14,160 nucleotides of DNA from Chitinivibrionales bacterium (GCA_014729375.1 WJKA01000009.1:1-14160); one strand, 5' to 3'; shown: positions 1 to 7,253, counted from the first letter of the stretch. The notes: generated from the sequence alone by a model not told the origin. Translations and numbers: made by a program.

Positions 1-118
1 CATCAGTGTAGCCCGGACCGGAACAACATGCCACAAATAGCGCCGAACCGCAGGAAACCGGCAACAGGATAATTGTTGCCGGTCTCCTGCTGGTATGAAA
101 TGACATCAGGTTATTCAT
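1..118 (-). CDS. Possible lipoprotein gene, 5' part only (runs off left edge)
   Basis: I do not recognise this gene. On the minus strand an ATG at 118-116 opens a frame that stays open to the window edge (39 codons). The start reads MNNLMSFHTSRRPATIILLP and is followed by a hydrophobic stretch ending in LFVACC, then SGPGYTD. This resembles a lipoprotein signal peptide: a basic N-region (RR), a hydrophobic core and a Cys after a small residue. It would lie 48 bp downstream of the DUF1848 gene on the same strand. Points against it are the lack of a good ribosome-binding site close to the ATG and the long perfect-arm hairpin at 50-90 inside the frame. It could equally be non-coding terminator or spacer sequence. 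The protein beyond the signal is outside the window, so no function can be given. Confidence 0.3.
   Translation of the reverse strand, partial: MNNLMSFHTSRRPATIILLPVSCGSALFVACCSGPGYTD
50..90. repeat. Strong inverted repeat (hairpin)
   Basis: GCAGGA (50-55) pairs with TCCTGC (85-90), and ACCGGCAAC (57-65) pairs with GTTGCCGGT (75-83). Together they give 15 pairs broken by one A/C mismatch around a 9-nt loop. No T-run follows on either strand, so it is not a canonical intrinsic terminator. It lies about 76 bp beyond the stop of the DUF1848 gene. It could mark the end of that transcript, or it could be an element inside the 5' part of the next gene. Confidence 0.5.
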
Positions 119-165
119 CACGGTTGTGTTATCCGGTCATTGCGTGGCGGCGTCCTCTTTACAAA

Positions 166-999
166 TCATATCTCCGGATTTGCATAACAGTAACGGCACC
201 CGTGCGGGCAGACATGTGCATAGGAGCCGATATCTCTGCTCTCGAAGCAGCCGCACCCTGAACGGGTCGGCTTTATCTTTAATTCCCGGTGCACGCCGAA
301 CCGGTCGGTCGATTTCAGCAGGTCATTGTCGACACAGTGCGCTTTCCGGATACCCGGAACAAGCGACGGGATTTCTTTGTTGCAGCAGTTGTACAAAGTC
401 AGCCCCTCGGCTGATGCTGCATCGCGCATGCCCGCGGCGATCTCCCGCTTCTCTTCAAGTGTAAATTCCTCGAAATCAATTCCGCGTCCGCCCAGCTTTT
501 TGTACGCAGTCATGAACGAAAAATAGCAGCGGGTGATCCCCGCCGCCGCAACCGGTTTCAGAATTGCATAAAAAGGCGTGTCGGTTATTGTTGCAATACC
601 TGATTCTGATACATATTTGCAGAGAGGATCATATCTCCAGAGCACCCGTTCCGGACCAGCAAGGTCGCACAGCCGGGCAAGTGTTTCAAGGCGCTTTTCA
701 AGAGGAGGAATACGGGGTTCGAGCGCGGGCATGTCGTTAATTGTAAAGTGAAAAACAGCATTGTTTTCCCGTATAAGCTCGCCGAACTGCGGATGCCCGA
801 TAAAACGGCTGAAATCTTTAGACCAGAATATGTATCCAGAAACGTCTTCTTGTTTCAGCGATACAGTATACGACCGTCCATAGCCACCGTCATACGTGAT
901 TTCTCCTTTTTTCCGTGCCGAATAAAACTCATTATAGAAAAACCGGGGAAGGTCGTTTCTGCGCGAGGCCGAGATATATTGTGCAGAGGAATGCGGCAT
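166..999 (-). CDS. DUF1848 family protein with C-terminal Cys cluster
   Basis: The 277-residue protein is of normal length for DUF1848. The family's opening motif is present near the start (ISASRRNDLPRFF, residues 9-21). The family-typical C-terminus has Cys249 and Cys251 (GCGC), then ESRDIGSY, then Cys264, Cys268 and Cys271 in CPHGCRYCYAN. The last three form a CX3CX2C arrangement like the [4Fe-4S] ligand motif of radical SAM enzymes, but at the extreme C-terminus. An iron-sulfur role is therefore plausible but inferred; the family has no firm biochemical function that I know of. Internal segments such as VLWRYDPL and NCCNKEI also look family-typical. No signal peptide is seen, so it is probably cytoplasmic. 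The ATG at 999 has only a weak Shine-Dalgarno match but begins right where the family homology starts. It lies 112 bp downstream of the alcohol dehydrogenase gene on the same strand. Confidence 0.88.
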   Translation of the reverse strand: MPHSSAQYISASRRNDLPRFFYNEFYSARKKGEITYDGGYGRSYTVSLKQEDVSGYIFWSKDFSRFIGHPQFGELIRENNAVFHFTINDMPALEPRIPPLEKRLETLARLCDLAGPERVLWRYDPLCKYVSESGIATITDTPFYAILKPVAAAGITRCYFSFMTAYKKLGGRGIDFEEFTLEEKREIAAGMRDAASAEGLTLYNCCNKEIPSLVPGIRKAHCVDNDLLKSTDRFGVHRELKIKPTRSGCGCFESRDIGSYAHVCPHGCRYCYANPEI

Positions 1000-1111
1000 G
1001 ATTAAAAATAAGACCCTGGCGATGCCTGAAAAAAATTTTATTACGAGGTTTTTTTACTTTTGCCGCGCCGCGCAGGACTTTCCAGATGGATTTGTTTTCC
1101 GTGTGATAGTT

Positions 1112-2095
1112 TCAAACCTTCAGCACCCCTGCGCCGTGAATCCTGCCGTTCCGCAAATCATCAAGCGCCTGATTTCCCTGTTCGAGCGGATATGAAGTAA
1201 CTTCTGTTTGTATACAAAACTCATCAGCAAGCGCAAAAAACTCTTCGCCGTCCTGCCGCGTGAGATTCGCCACCGATTTAATCGAACGCTCTTCCCACAA
1301 AAGCCTGTAGGGAAACGATGGAATATCGCTCATGTGAATTCCCGCGCATACAACTATTCCGCCGCGCTCGACCGCCTTAAGTGCGGCCGGAACAAGCCCA
1401 CCTGCAGGTGCAAAGATAATAGCTGCATCTAGCTCAATCGGCGGTTTCTGATCTGAGCCTCCGGCCCAGACCGCACCCAGGCTTACGGCAAATTCCTGGC
1501 CGGAATCATCACCCGGACGGGTAAACGCAAAAACCTCTTTTCCCTGGTGACGGACTATCTGGATTAAAATATGCGCGGCTGCACCAAACCCGTAAAATCC
1601 CAGATATCCGGCATCACCGGTCATGCACAGTGCACGATACCCGATTAACCCCGCACATAACAGCGGAGCAGCGTGAATGCTGTCATACCCGTCCGGGACC
1701 GGAAAACAGAACCGTTCGTTCGCAACAGTGTATTCAGCATAGCCCCCGTCAAGCGTGTACCCCGTAAATTGCGCATAAGAACACAGGTTCTCCCGCCCGC
1801 TCCTGCAATAGGCGCACACTCCGCATGCACCCCCGAGCCAGGGGACCCCCACCCGATCACCGATTGACAAATGCTTTACACCCTCTCCCGCCGATTCGAC
1901 CGTCCCGATTATCTCATGGCCGGGAATCAGCGGTAGTTTCGGTTCCGGCAGTTCGCAATCAATTATGTGAAGATCGGTCCTGCAGACCGCACAGGCATGC
2001 ACAGACAAAAGAACCTGCCCGGGGGCAGGTTCTGGTTTGTCGATAGTTTCAAAGACTAATTCAGGGCCGGTACCGTTAAAAATCAAAGCCTTCAT
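1112..2095 (-). CDS. Zinc-dependent alcohol dehydrogenase, CAD2-like
   Basis: This is a 327-residue medium-chain dehydrogenase/reductase that would interconvert alcohols and aldehydes with NAD(P)(H). The substrate cannot be read from the sequence. The catalytic zinc ligands are Cys38 (AVCRTDLH), His60 (GHE) and Cys147 (LLCAG). The structural zinc lobe uses Cys91, Cys94, Cys97 and Cys105. The Rossmann glycine motif is GFGAAA (169-174). Motifs GDRVGVPWLGG and GRENLC, together with the APLLCAG segment, point to the CAD2/propanol-preferring subgroup. I chose the ATG at 2095 because the family begins with MKAL. The longer open frame back to 2230 is only an Arg/His-rich antisense-like reading of the upstream gene's tail. 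The start lies inside the 3' end of the beta-barrel gene (20-bp overlap), which implies co-transcription and translational coupling. Confidence 0.93.
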   Translation of the reverse strand: MKALIFNGTGPELVFETIDKPEPAPGQVLLSVHACAVCRTDLHIIDCELPEPKLPLIPGHEIIGTVESAGEGVKHLSIGDRVGVPWLGGACGVCAYCRSGRENLCSYAQFTGYTLDGGYAEYTVANERFCFPVPDGYDSIHAAPLLCAGLIGYRALCMTGDAGYLGFYGFGAAAHILIQIVRHQGKEVFAFTRPGDDSGQEFAVSLGAVWAGGSDQKPPIELDAAIIFAPAGGLVPAALKAVERGGIVVCAGIHMSDIPSFPYRLLWEERSIKSVANLTRQDGEEFFALADEFCIQTEVTSYPLEQGNQALDDLRNGRIHGAGVLKV

Positions 2096-3524
2096 CACTG
2101 CTGTCGCTCTCTCCGGCATCGGTTGAAGTTTCGGTCGAGGTGTCGCTTTCATACGACGGTGATGAATCGTATGTGGATGACGGCGTTGTTTCATAGCTCG
2201 GGGGGCTCGTTGAAAAATCACTCGAGCCACCGTACGAGTCGCCGCCGAAATCTACAGTGACTGTCGCTTTGACAAAATCATTACCGGCAGAATTGTAGGT
2301 GCCCTGGATCAGCTTGAATGCATTAAGTGTTGCAAGAGGATCAATCTGCAGATCAAACTGGAAAAAACTTTTGGTGAGGCCCATGCCGAGAAATGCGGCA
2401 AGGCCAGTACGGGATGCAGCATCCTTTTCTCTGTATTTATATTCATACGATGATGAATCACCGCTTTCATGATTAATGACTTGCTCCACGCTGTAGGAGA
2501 GACCACACCTCGCCTGAATTGCATCAAGACGTTTGAGTGCATCCCACTCTTTTTCGACTCCTCCCATAATATCCAGCGATAAAGTGTTATCAACAGTTTT
2601 GCGATCATTATAGGTGATTTCATCAGGAGCATCACGGTCGATCTGTAATCCACCCTGAGCCATAATTCCGGCTAATGCATTGTGCTCGACAATCTCTTTA
2701 ACAACGCCTGTATATAAGCTTAAATCTGCAAAAAAGCGCTTTGATCCTGTTTCGTAGGATGTATCGGGTGTGCCGGTTTGTTCCGTTTCCGTTTTGCCGA
2801 ATGCTGCAATATCCGCATTTATACCTGCGGTTAGATCATAATCTGAAATCGGTAGCGTGGCTTCTGCGCCAACAGTTATATCGACAACCGGAAATTTTGA
2901 TTTGACTGTTGATTCGTCGGTATAGCTTGTGTCACCACTGGCTTCAACGCTGTTGAATACTTTGAATGACGGCAGGCTTGCTCCAAGCCAGATTGACATG
3001 TCAAGTACATCCGGAAGATTTATGCCCAACAAGAAGCCGGGGTTAGATAAAATCTCTTTGGCTATTGTAGTCCGGGTGCCGAACGTGCCGGTCCCCGTGA
3101 CATCGTAGGTGTCCTCTTCTTTGCTTTTTTCGATAGCCCTTTCCCAGTAGAGGTCCAGACCCAGCTGAATTGCATCAAGGTCCATTCCAAGAAGAATATG
3201 CGGAATAGGATCGAGTGTCAGATTTGATGTTGCGGTGAAATCTGCAAGTATACTGGAATTTACCACAGTCTGATTATCATACCACAGGCCAACCCTCAAC
3301 AAGTCCCCGACACCTTTAATTCCTATAGCCGGTCCCACAGAACCGTCATAGGTAACCTGCACAGCATCGACATAATTGTTCATATCCGCCGGATTAGCGA
3401 GAATGTCAACCATATCATCGATAACAGACGTTCCCCCAAGCGCGTCACGCCGGGCATTCTGCGCAAATGCAAAGCTTGCACAAAGAAGCAGAATCGCCGC
3501 AACACCAGCTCGTTTATGAAACAT
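2076..3524 (-). CDS. Outer-membrane beta-barrel protein with acidic Ser/Thr-rich tail
   Basis: I recognise the type but not a named family. The 482-residue product starts with a clear signal peptide (residues 1-21, cleavage after ASFAFA, mature start QNARRD). The early segment DALGGTSVIDDMVDILANPA resembles the 'NPA' opening of PorV/FadL-like and other long beta-barrels. Residues about 35-425 show repeated alternating polar/aromatic strands such as VGLWYDNQTV and LSLYTGVV, separated by charged loops, as expected for a barrel. Residues about 428-482 form a low-complexity tail rich in Ser, Thr, Tyr, Pro and Asp/Glu, ending in EGFDF. The start is well supported by AGGAGG at 3531-3536, six bases from the ATG. 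The gene leads a likely operon with the overlapping dehydrogenase. A role as porin, structural protein or transporter cannot be distinguished. Confidence 0.8.
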   Translation of the reverse strand: MFHKRAGVAAILLLCASFAFAQNARRDALGGTSVIDDMVDILANPADMNNYVDAVQVTYDGSVGPAIGIKGVGDLLRVGLWYDNQTVVNSSILADFTATSNLTLDPIPHILLGMDLDAIQLGLDLYWERAIEKSKEEDTYDVTGTGTFGTRTTIAKEILSNPGFLLGINLPDVLDMSIWLGASLPSFKVFNSVEASGDTSYTDESTVKSKFPVVDITVGAEATLPISDYDLTAGINADIAAFGKTETEQTGTPDTSYETGSKRFFADLSLYTGVVKEIVEHNALAGIMAQGGLQIDRDAPDEITYNDRKTVDNTLSLDIMGGVEKEWDALKRLDAIQARCGLSYSVEQVINHESGDSSSYEYKYREKDAASRTGLAAFLGMGLTKSFFQFDLQIDPLATLNAFKLIQGTYNSAGNDFVKATVTVDFGGDSYGGSSDFSTSPPSYETTPSSTYDSSPSYESDTSTETSTDAGESDSSDEGFDF

Positions 3525-3596
3525 ACAACACCTCCTGGTAAAATGGTTAAATATGAAAGGCCTCTTTGCTCATGAACCCTATAAATAAATAAATAC

Positions 3597-3710
3597 GAGC
3601 ACTAAAATACAACGAAAATCGCATAAAAATAAATTTGAGCAAAAACCTGCGCCGGGAATTAAATGCGAACAGCCCGGAACAGTGCTCCTGCGACAAGCCG
3701 CCGGTTGAAA
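3597..3710 (+). promoter_or_regulatory. Structured leader, possible degenerate cobalamin-riboswitch-like element
   Basis: Upstream of the TonB-dependent receptor, a GC-rich island (3645-3704) sits in AT-rich DNA. GGGAATT (3654-3660) followed by ATGCGAA (3663-3669) and CCCGGAACAGT (3673-3683) is close to the GGGAA...GTGCGAA...CCGGAACAGT core order of cobalamin riboswitches. After it, CTCCTGCGACAAGCC recalls the CGC-ACTGTAAGC segment. Supporting structure: CCGGG (3652-3656) pairs with CCCGG (3673-3677), and GAGCACT (3597-3603) pairs with AGTGCTC (3681-3687). Against it: the usual P5 pairing is poor, and I cannot find the downstream B12-box ACCTGCC. It may be a degenerate or atypical switch, another structured leader, or chance similarity. 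The start and end are approximate. Confidence 0.22.
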
Positions 3711-3783
3711 ATAAATAGCACGAATATTATTTTTGTAACACTTTTGGCCGTCTTTCTTTTCATGTATCAAATACGGAGGCATC

Positions 3784-5694
3784 ATGAAAACCACACCTTG
3801 TATCCTGCTGGCTCTCGCACTGAATAATCTCACCCCTGCCGAACAGGCTGCAGTGGATTCGACGCAGGAAACCGGTGATTCCGGGATCGTGTCCATGGAC
3901 AGGATCATTGTTACTGCAACCAGAACACAAAAGAAGCAGGAAGACTTGAGTTCCTCGGTCAGCATAGTTGACAGTGACGACATTGAGGCGCTCAATCCGG
4001 CATCGAGCACGGATATTCTCGGCTCGCTCCCGGGCATTACAATTCACAAAACCGGCTCGTTCGGCCGCGCGGATGTAGCGATCCGGGGCATTGGCGACAA
4101 GGGGCGCCGGATGATGGTCCTTGTTGACGGCCGGCCTGAGAAAATGGGGCTCTTCGGCTGCAGTATCACCCATTCGCTTCCTGCAAATAATGTCGAGCGG
4201 ATTGAAGTTGTCCGGGGGCCGTCATCGGTACTGTACGGCTCCGATGCTCTCGGCGGTGTAGTCAATATCATAACTAAAAAAGCCGAGAAAAAAATCGAAG
4301 GTGATGCCATGGTATCATACGGCACCGAAAATACGCAGCGGTATCGCGGAAGGATCGGCGGATTGATCAAAGGTTTCGATTACTACGTCACTGCTGATCG
4401 CCAGTCCTCCGACGGCCACCTTCAGAACTCCTCCTATGAAGCGAATGATTTTTCAGCACGAGCCGGCTATTCGATACAGGATAAATTTTCGATAACACTA
4501 ACCGGCAAGCTGTTTGACGGTTACAAAGAAGAGCCCGCGCCTGCAGCATACGACACGTCGCTGATGCTCTGGAAATCGACACATTCCCCGGCAGACAGCA
4601 CCTGGAACAATTATCTGCGGGGCTTTGTCGATGCAACAATAGACTGGAAACCGCCATGGCTTAACCTCATGGCAAAGTATTATCGCGATATGGGAGAACA
4701 TGAATTTGATGACGGCTATCATTCCAGGGACCATACCGATGGAGTCATTATTCATGGCAGCCGCCGGGTCCTGCAATTCGACAGGTTTTCGAACACCCTG
4801 GTCGCGGGCCTTGAATTCAGGCGCCAGGCGGGCGAGCTGCTTCACGAGCCGTTTTCCTACGAGCGCGACACACGGGAATTCAGCAAATATGAATTAGGTG
4901 TCTTTGCCAGCGAAGAGCAGGAGTTGTTTGACGTCGTGATTTTGAACGGCGGAATCCGCTACAATTATGATGAGAGCTATGGAAGTACTGTTGTTCCGCA
5001 AGGCGGTATTGTAGGGAAAATCAACGAACGTCTCCATGTGCGCGGGCTGGTATCCCGGGGATTCCGCTCTCCGCAGATCAATGAGCTGTACATGATGAAA
5101 TCATCCAATGAAGAACTTGAGCCTGAAAAAAATATCAATTACGAAGCCGGCATTCATTACGGGACCGCGGCCGCGCTTGAGCTCGATATCGCAGGATTTT
5201 ATACTGAGGGCGAAAATATGATTGCAACAGTGCCGACCGGAGGGATGCCGCCGTTCCGGTTTGAAAACACCGGCGAATACACCATGCGGGGACTGGAATT
5301 CAGGAGCGAGATACGGCCGGTGGAGTCTACAACCTTTGGCTTGTCATACAGTTGGCTTGATCCCTATGAATTACCGAAAGGGATCCCCCAGAACATGCTC
5401 AACGTATCCCTCAGGTATGAAAATGAGTATCTGTTATCGATGGTTGGAGGGCATTATATGCTCAATTATTATGCCGATGATGCCATGGAGTCGCGTATTG
5501 ACGGCCGGAATGGTATTTTTACAGTATACGGCCGGTTCCGGTACAAAATCACAAAAGGGCTGCGGCTATTTGCACATGTAAACAATGCTCTCAACCGGAA
5601 TTATGCGCTTTATGCCGACCTTCCGAGCTCAGACGCGGGCGTGTATCTCATGTCCGGCATAGAAGTATCCGGAGGGCTGGCGTATCATTTTTGA
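3784..5694 (+). CDS. TonB-dependent outer-membrane receptor
   Basis: This 636-residue receptor would import a large or scarce ligand across the outer membrane using TonB/ExbBD energy; those partners are not in the window. A TonB box is visible as DRIIVTATRT (residues about 39-48). The plug domain (about 50-155) has VSIVDSDDIEAL, DILGSLPGI, VLVDGRP and NVERIEVVRGPSSVLYGSDA followed by GGVVNIITKK, all hallmark motifs. The barrel follows, with the late signature RGLVSRGFRSPQINELY and NINYEAGIHYG. It ends in an aromatic beta-strand (GGLAYHF). The length fits the BtuB/CirA-like size class, but the substrate cannot be assigned from sequence. The N-terminus (MKTTPCILLALALNNLTPAE) is a short, atypical signal peptide lacking an obvious AXA site. 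The start is fixed by GGAGG at 3775-3779. An FmdE-family gene follows on the same strand after a 129-bp gap. Confidence 0.93.
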   Translation: MKTTPCILLALALNNLTPAEQAAVDSTQETGDSGIVSMDRIIVTATRTQKKQEDLSSSVSIVDSDDIEALNPASSTDILGSLPGITIHKTGSFGRADVAIRGIGDKGRRMMVLVDGRPEKMGLFGCSITHSLPANNVERIEVVRGPSSVLYGSDALGGVVNIITKKAEKKIEGDAMVSYGTENTQRYRGRIGGLIKGFDYYVTADRQSSDGHLQNSSYEANDFSARAGYSIQDKFSITLTGKLFDGYKEEPAPAAYDTSLMLWKSTHSPADSTWNNYLRGFVDATIDWKPPWLNLMAKYYRDMGEHEFDDGYHSRDHTDGVIIHGSRRVLQFDRFSNTLVAGLEFRRQAGELLHEPFSYERDTREFSKYELGVFASEEQELFDVVILNGGIRYNYDESYGSTVVPQGGIVGKINERLHVRGLVSRGFRSPQINELYMMKSSNEELEPEKNINYEAGIHYGTAAALELDIAGFYTEGENMIATVPTGGMPPFRFENTGEYTMRGLEFRSEIRPVESTTFGLSYSWLDPYELPKGIPQNMLNVSLRYENEYLLSMVGGHYMLNYYADDAMESRIDGRNGIFTVYGRFRYKITKGLRLFAHVNNALNRNYALYADLPSSDAGVYLMSGIEVSGGLAYHF

Positions 5695-5764
5695 AGAGTT
5701 GAAGAGTTGAAGAGTTGAAGAGTTGGAGTGATGGAGTGATGGAGAGCTGGAATAGTGGATGGAG
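5693..5764 (+). repeat. 8-bp-period tandem repeat (nine units)
   Basis: Starting within the receptor's stop codon, the sequence runs in exact 8-base register. GAAGAGTT occurs four times (5693-5724), GGAGTGAT twice (5725-5740), then GGAGAGCT, GGAATAGT and GGATGGAG (5741-5764). All units share a purine-rich GRAG/GGA start. The left units are identical and the right ones decay, as in a slipped-strand minisatellite. It separates the receptor gene from the FmdE-like gene. The number of units may vary between strains. It is not a CRISPR array (no spacers, unit too short). Confidence 0.8.
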
Positions 5765-5823
5765 GCTGCGGTTACGAAGTCACGAGCGCATGGGGGATGA
5801 GCGCGTCTGGAAAGGATCGTTGA

Positions 5824-6690
5824 ATGAAGAAGAGTATTTGCCTGGTGGCCTGTTTTGTTGCGACTGTTTCTGCAAAGGACATTGCCCGGTCCGACACTAT
5901 TGTTTTTCCGAAACAGCAGACACTCTACGGCTCGGGGTTTGATCTGGTTTCCTGTGAACAAATTACAGAAAAAGACATCTGCGAATTATGCAAAAAAATC
6001 AGGCATAAGGATCCTGAAGAGTTTGAAGCGATCATGCTGACAAATAAATTCCATCAGCATATCGGGCCAAATAACATCTACGGCGCTAAAATGGCGCTGC
6101 GGGCAAAGGAGATTCTGGGAGGCAAAGACCATGAAATAAGTGTTCTGAGCGAAGCCGGCCGGAAACCGCCTGTTTCGTGTCTTAATGATGGTATCATGGC
6201 TGCAATTGGTGCAACATACGGGCGGGGGCTTATCAGCACGGTGCCGGGAAAAAAGAATTTGTCTGCAACGTTTCATTTTAAGGACAAAGCTGTGCGTCTT
6301 GAAGTTAAAAAAGAGATGCTCAATCATACGCGGCAATTCATTAAAAAGTCGCTTAAAAAGCACGGCGGCCTGACTGATGAGTATTTCGGCGATGTCCGCA
6401 AAATGGGGCTGTATGTGTGGGAAAATTACGACCGCAAAGACCTGTTTACTGTCACCCGTATCTCCCGGGATGCCTCATCGGAATGCGCATACAACAGGAG
6501 CAATGTCGGACAATTCTATAACTCGCTGCATGAATTTATTCATACCGGGCCGGATTCAAAGCAAATCGTTGAATTTATTGCAAAAAATCCCTGTGTTTCC
6601 GATGGTTCTGTTGAGCAGACCGATACCGGTATGATAATCCATTTTGCGTGGAAATCAACCGGTATGAAAATGAAATACGAGCATGAGTAG
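5824..6690 (+). CDS. Secreted FmdE-family protein
   Basis: This 288-residue protein has a signal peptide (residues 1-17, MKKSICLVACFVATVSA), so it probably acts in the periplasm. The domain matches the FmdE family, named from the formylmethanofuran dehydrogenase operon of methanogens. FHQHIGPNNIYGAKMAL (76-92) corresponds to the family's FHGH...G motif. PPVSCLNDGI (115-124, Cys119 and Asp122) and GATYGRG (129-135) follow in the expected order. FmdE-like proteins are thought to bind metals, and this His/Cys set would be the candidate site; the true function is unknown. The C-terminal half (about 150-288) is basic and I do not recognise it. AGGA seven bases before the ATG supports the start. 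The position behind a TonB receptor suggests a role in metal or metal-cofactor acquisition (inference). A methanogenic formylmethanofuran pathway is not implied. Confidence 0.78.
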   Translation: MKKSICLVACFVATVSAKDIARSDTIVFPKQQTLYGSGFDLVSCEQITEKDICELCKKIRHKDPEEFEAIMLTNKFHQHIGPNNIYGAKMALRAKEILGGKDHEISVLSEAGRKPPVSCLNDGIMAAIGATYGRGLISTVPGKKNLSATFHFKDKAVRLEVKKEMLNHTRQFIKKSLKKHGGLTDEYFGDVRKMGLYVWENYDRKDLFTVTRISRDASSECAYNRSNVGQFYNSLHEFIHTGPDSKQIVEFIAKNPCVSDGSVEQTDTGMIIHFAWKSTGMKMKYEHE

Positions 6691-6765
6691 ATTCATGATA
6701 CGGAATGCTGTTGAAATGAAAATCAATCAAACCCCGTTACCCCATCCCCGTCCTGCCGTTCTTCC

Positions 6766-7182
6766 TCACTCTCCCATGACCTGCACAAACACATTTCTGG
6801 ATCGAGGACGGTTATCATGATCGATCACCACGATTTGCTGCCAGGTACCCAGGACGATTCGTCCGCCGTGCACCGGAGCGGTAAGGCCCGGCCCCATGAA
6901 TGTTGCACGGATATGCGAGTATCCATTGTCATCGCCCCAGGTTTGCGAATGACGGGAGTGGAGGGTCCGTGAGGCGAATTTCTCGAGCTGGTCCTGAAAA
7001 TCGGCCACCAGGGCGGGTTCATACTCAATGGTCGAAATGGATGCAGTTGAACCAACGGCAAATACATTCACGAGCCCCTCGGAAATATTTGACGTTGCAA
7101 TGATATCTTCAACCTCACTGGTAATATTGCGAATATCTGAATTGCCTTTTGTCTGCAGTGAAATGCTTTTGCCGAAAACCAT
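6766..7182 (-). CDS. yjbQ: YjbQ/UPF0047 family protein (secondary thiamine-phosphate synthase-like)
   Basis: This 138-residue protein fits the UPF0047/YjbQ family in full length (about 130-140). Family motifs are visible in order: VNVFAVGSTASISTIEYEP (38-56), DDNGYSHIRATFMGPGL (84-100), GRIVLGTWQQIVVIDHD (107-123) and the closing RNVFVQVMG. Residues where E. coli-type members have HTTAS read GSTAS here, a variant I believe is common in other phyla, so I do not take it as damage. The family is annotated as having weak thiamine-phosphate synthase activity, but its physiological role is unsettled. The start is supported by AAGGAGG (7187-7193), four bases from the ATG. It is divergent from dnaG and converges with the FmdE-like gene, so it is probably a single-gene unit. 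Cytoplasmic. Confidence 0.9.
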   Translation of the reverse strand: MVFGKSISLQTKGNSDIRNITSEVEDIIATSNISEGLVNVFAVGSTASISTIEYEPALVADFQDQLEKFASRTLHSRHSQTWGDDNGYSHIRATFMGPGLTAPVHGGRIVLGTWQQIVVIDHDNRPRSRNVFVQVMGE

Positions 7183-7226
7183 ACAGCCTCCTTTGCGCTT
7201 TTCAATGGTATTGTTGCAGTCCTGTT

Positions 7227-7253
7227 TTGTACAAGAATGAAGGCAAATATAAT
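7227..7253 (+). promoter_or_regulatory. Candidate sigma-70-type promoter for dnaG-rpoD
   Basis: A perfect TATAAT lies at 7248-7253. Upstream, TTGTAC (7227-7232) would be a -35 at 15-bp spacing, or the weaker TTTTGT (7225-7230) at 17 bp. Transcription would start near 7260, about 73 bases before the preferred dnaG start. The leader contains a small hairpin, CGGCC (7268-7272) with GGCCG (7281-7285). Confidence 0.45.

Noticed and set aside
1030..1060. A7 and T7 runs that could pair as a terminator between the DUF1848 and dehydrogenase genes
   Set aside because: The stem would be A/T only with no GC-rich part, too weak to call an intrinsic terminator.
2096..2230. 45-residue N-terminal extension of the alcohol dehydrogenase (start at 2230)
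   Set aside because: The extension is an Arg/His/Pro-rich reading of the barrel gene's low-complexity tail in another frame. The family begins at MKAL, encoded from 2095.
3705..3730. TTGAAA and TATTAT as a promoter for the receptor gene
   Set aside because: The spacing is only 14 bp and the region is generally AT-rich, so I do not list it as a promoter.
3579..4173. Minus-strand open frames across the receptor start and its leader
   Set aside because: They overlap a strongly supported receptor gene and have no recognisable motifs. They are shadows of GC-skewed codon positions.
5693..5764. Possible CRISPR array
   Set aside because: The repeats are contiguous 8-base units with no spacers and no cas genes nearby.
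7082..7182. Loss of function in the YjbQ gene because HTTAS is replaced by GSTAS
   Set aside because: All other family motifs and the full length are intact. The GST variant appears to be a normal alternative in other phyla, so I do not call it damaged.
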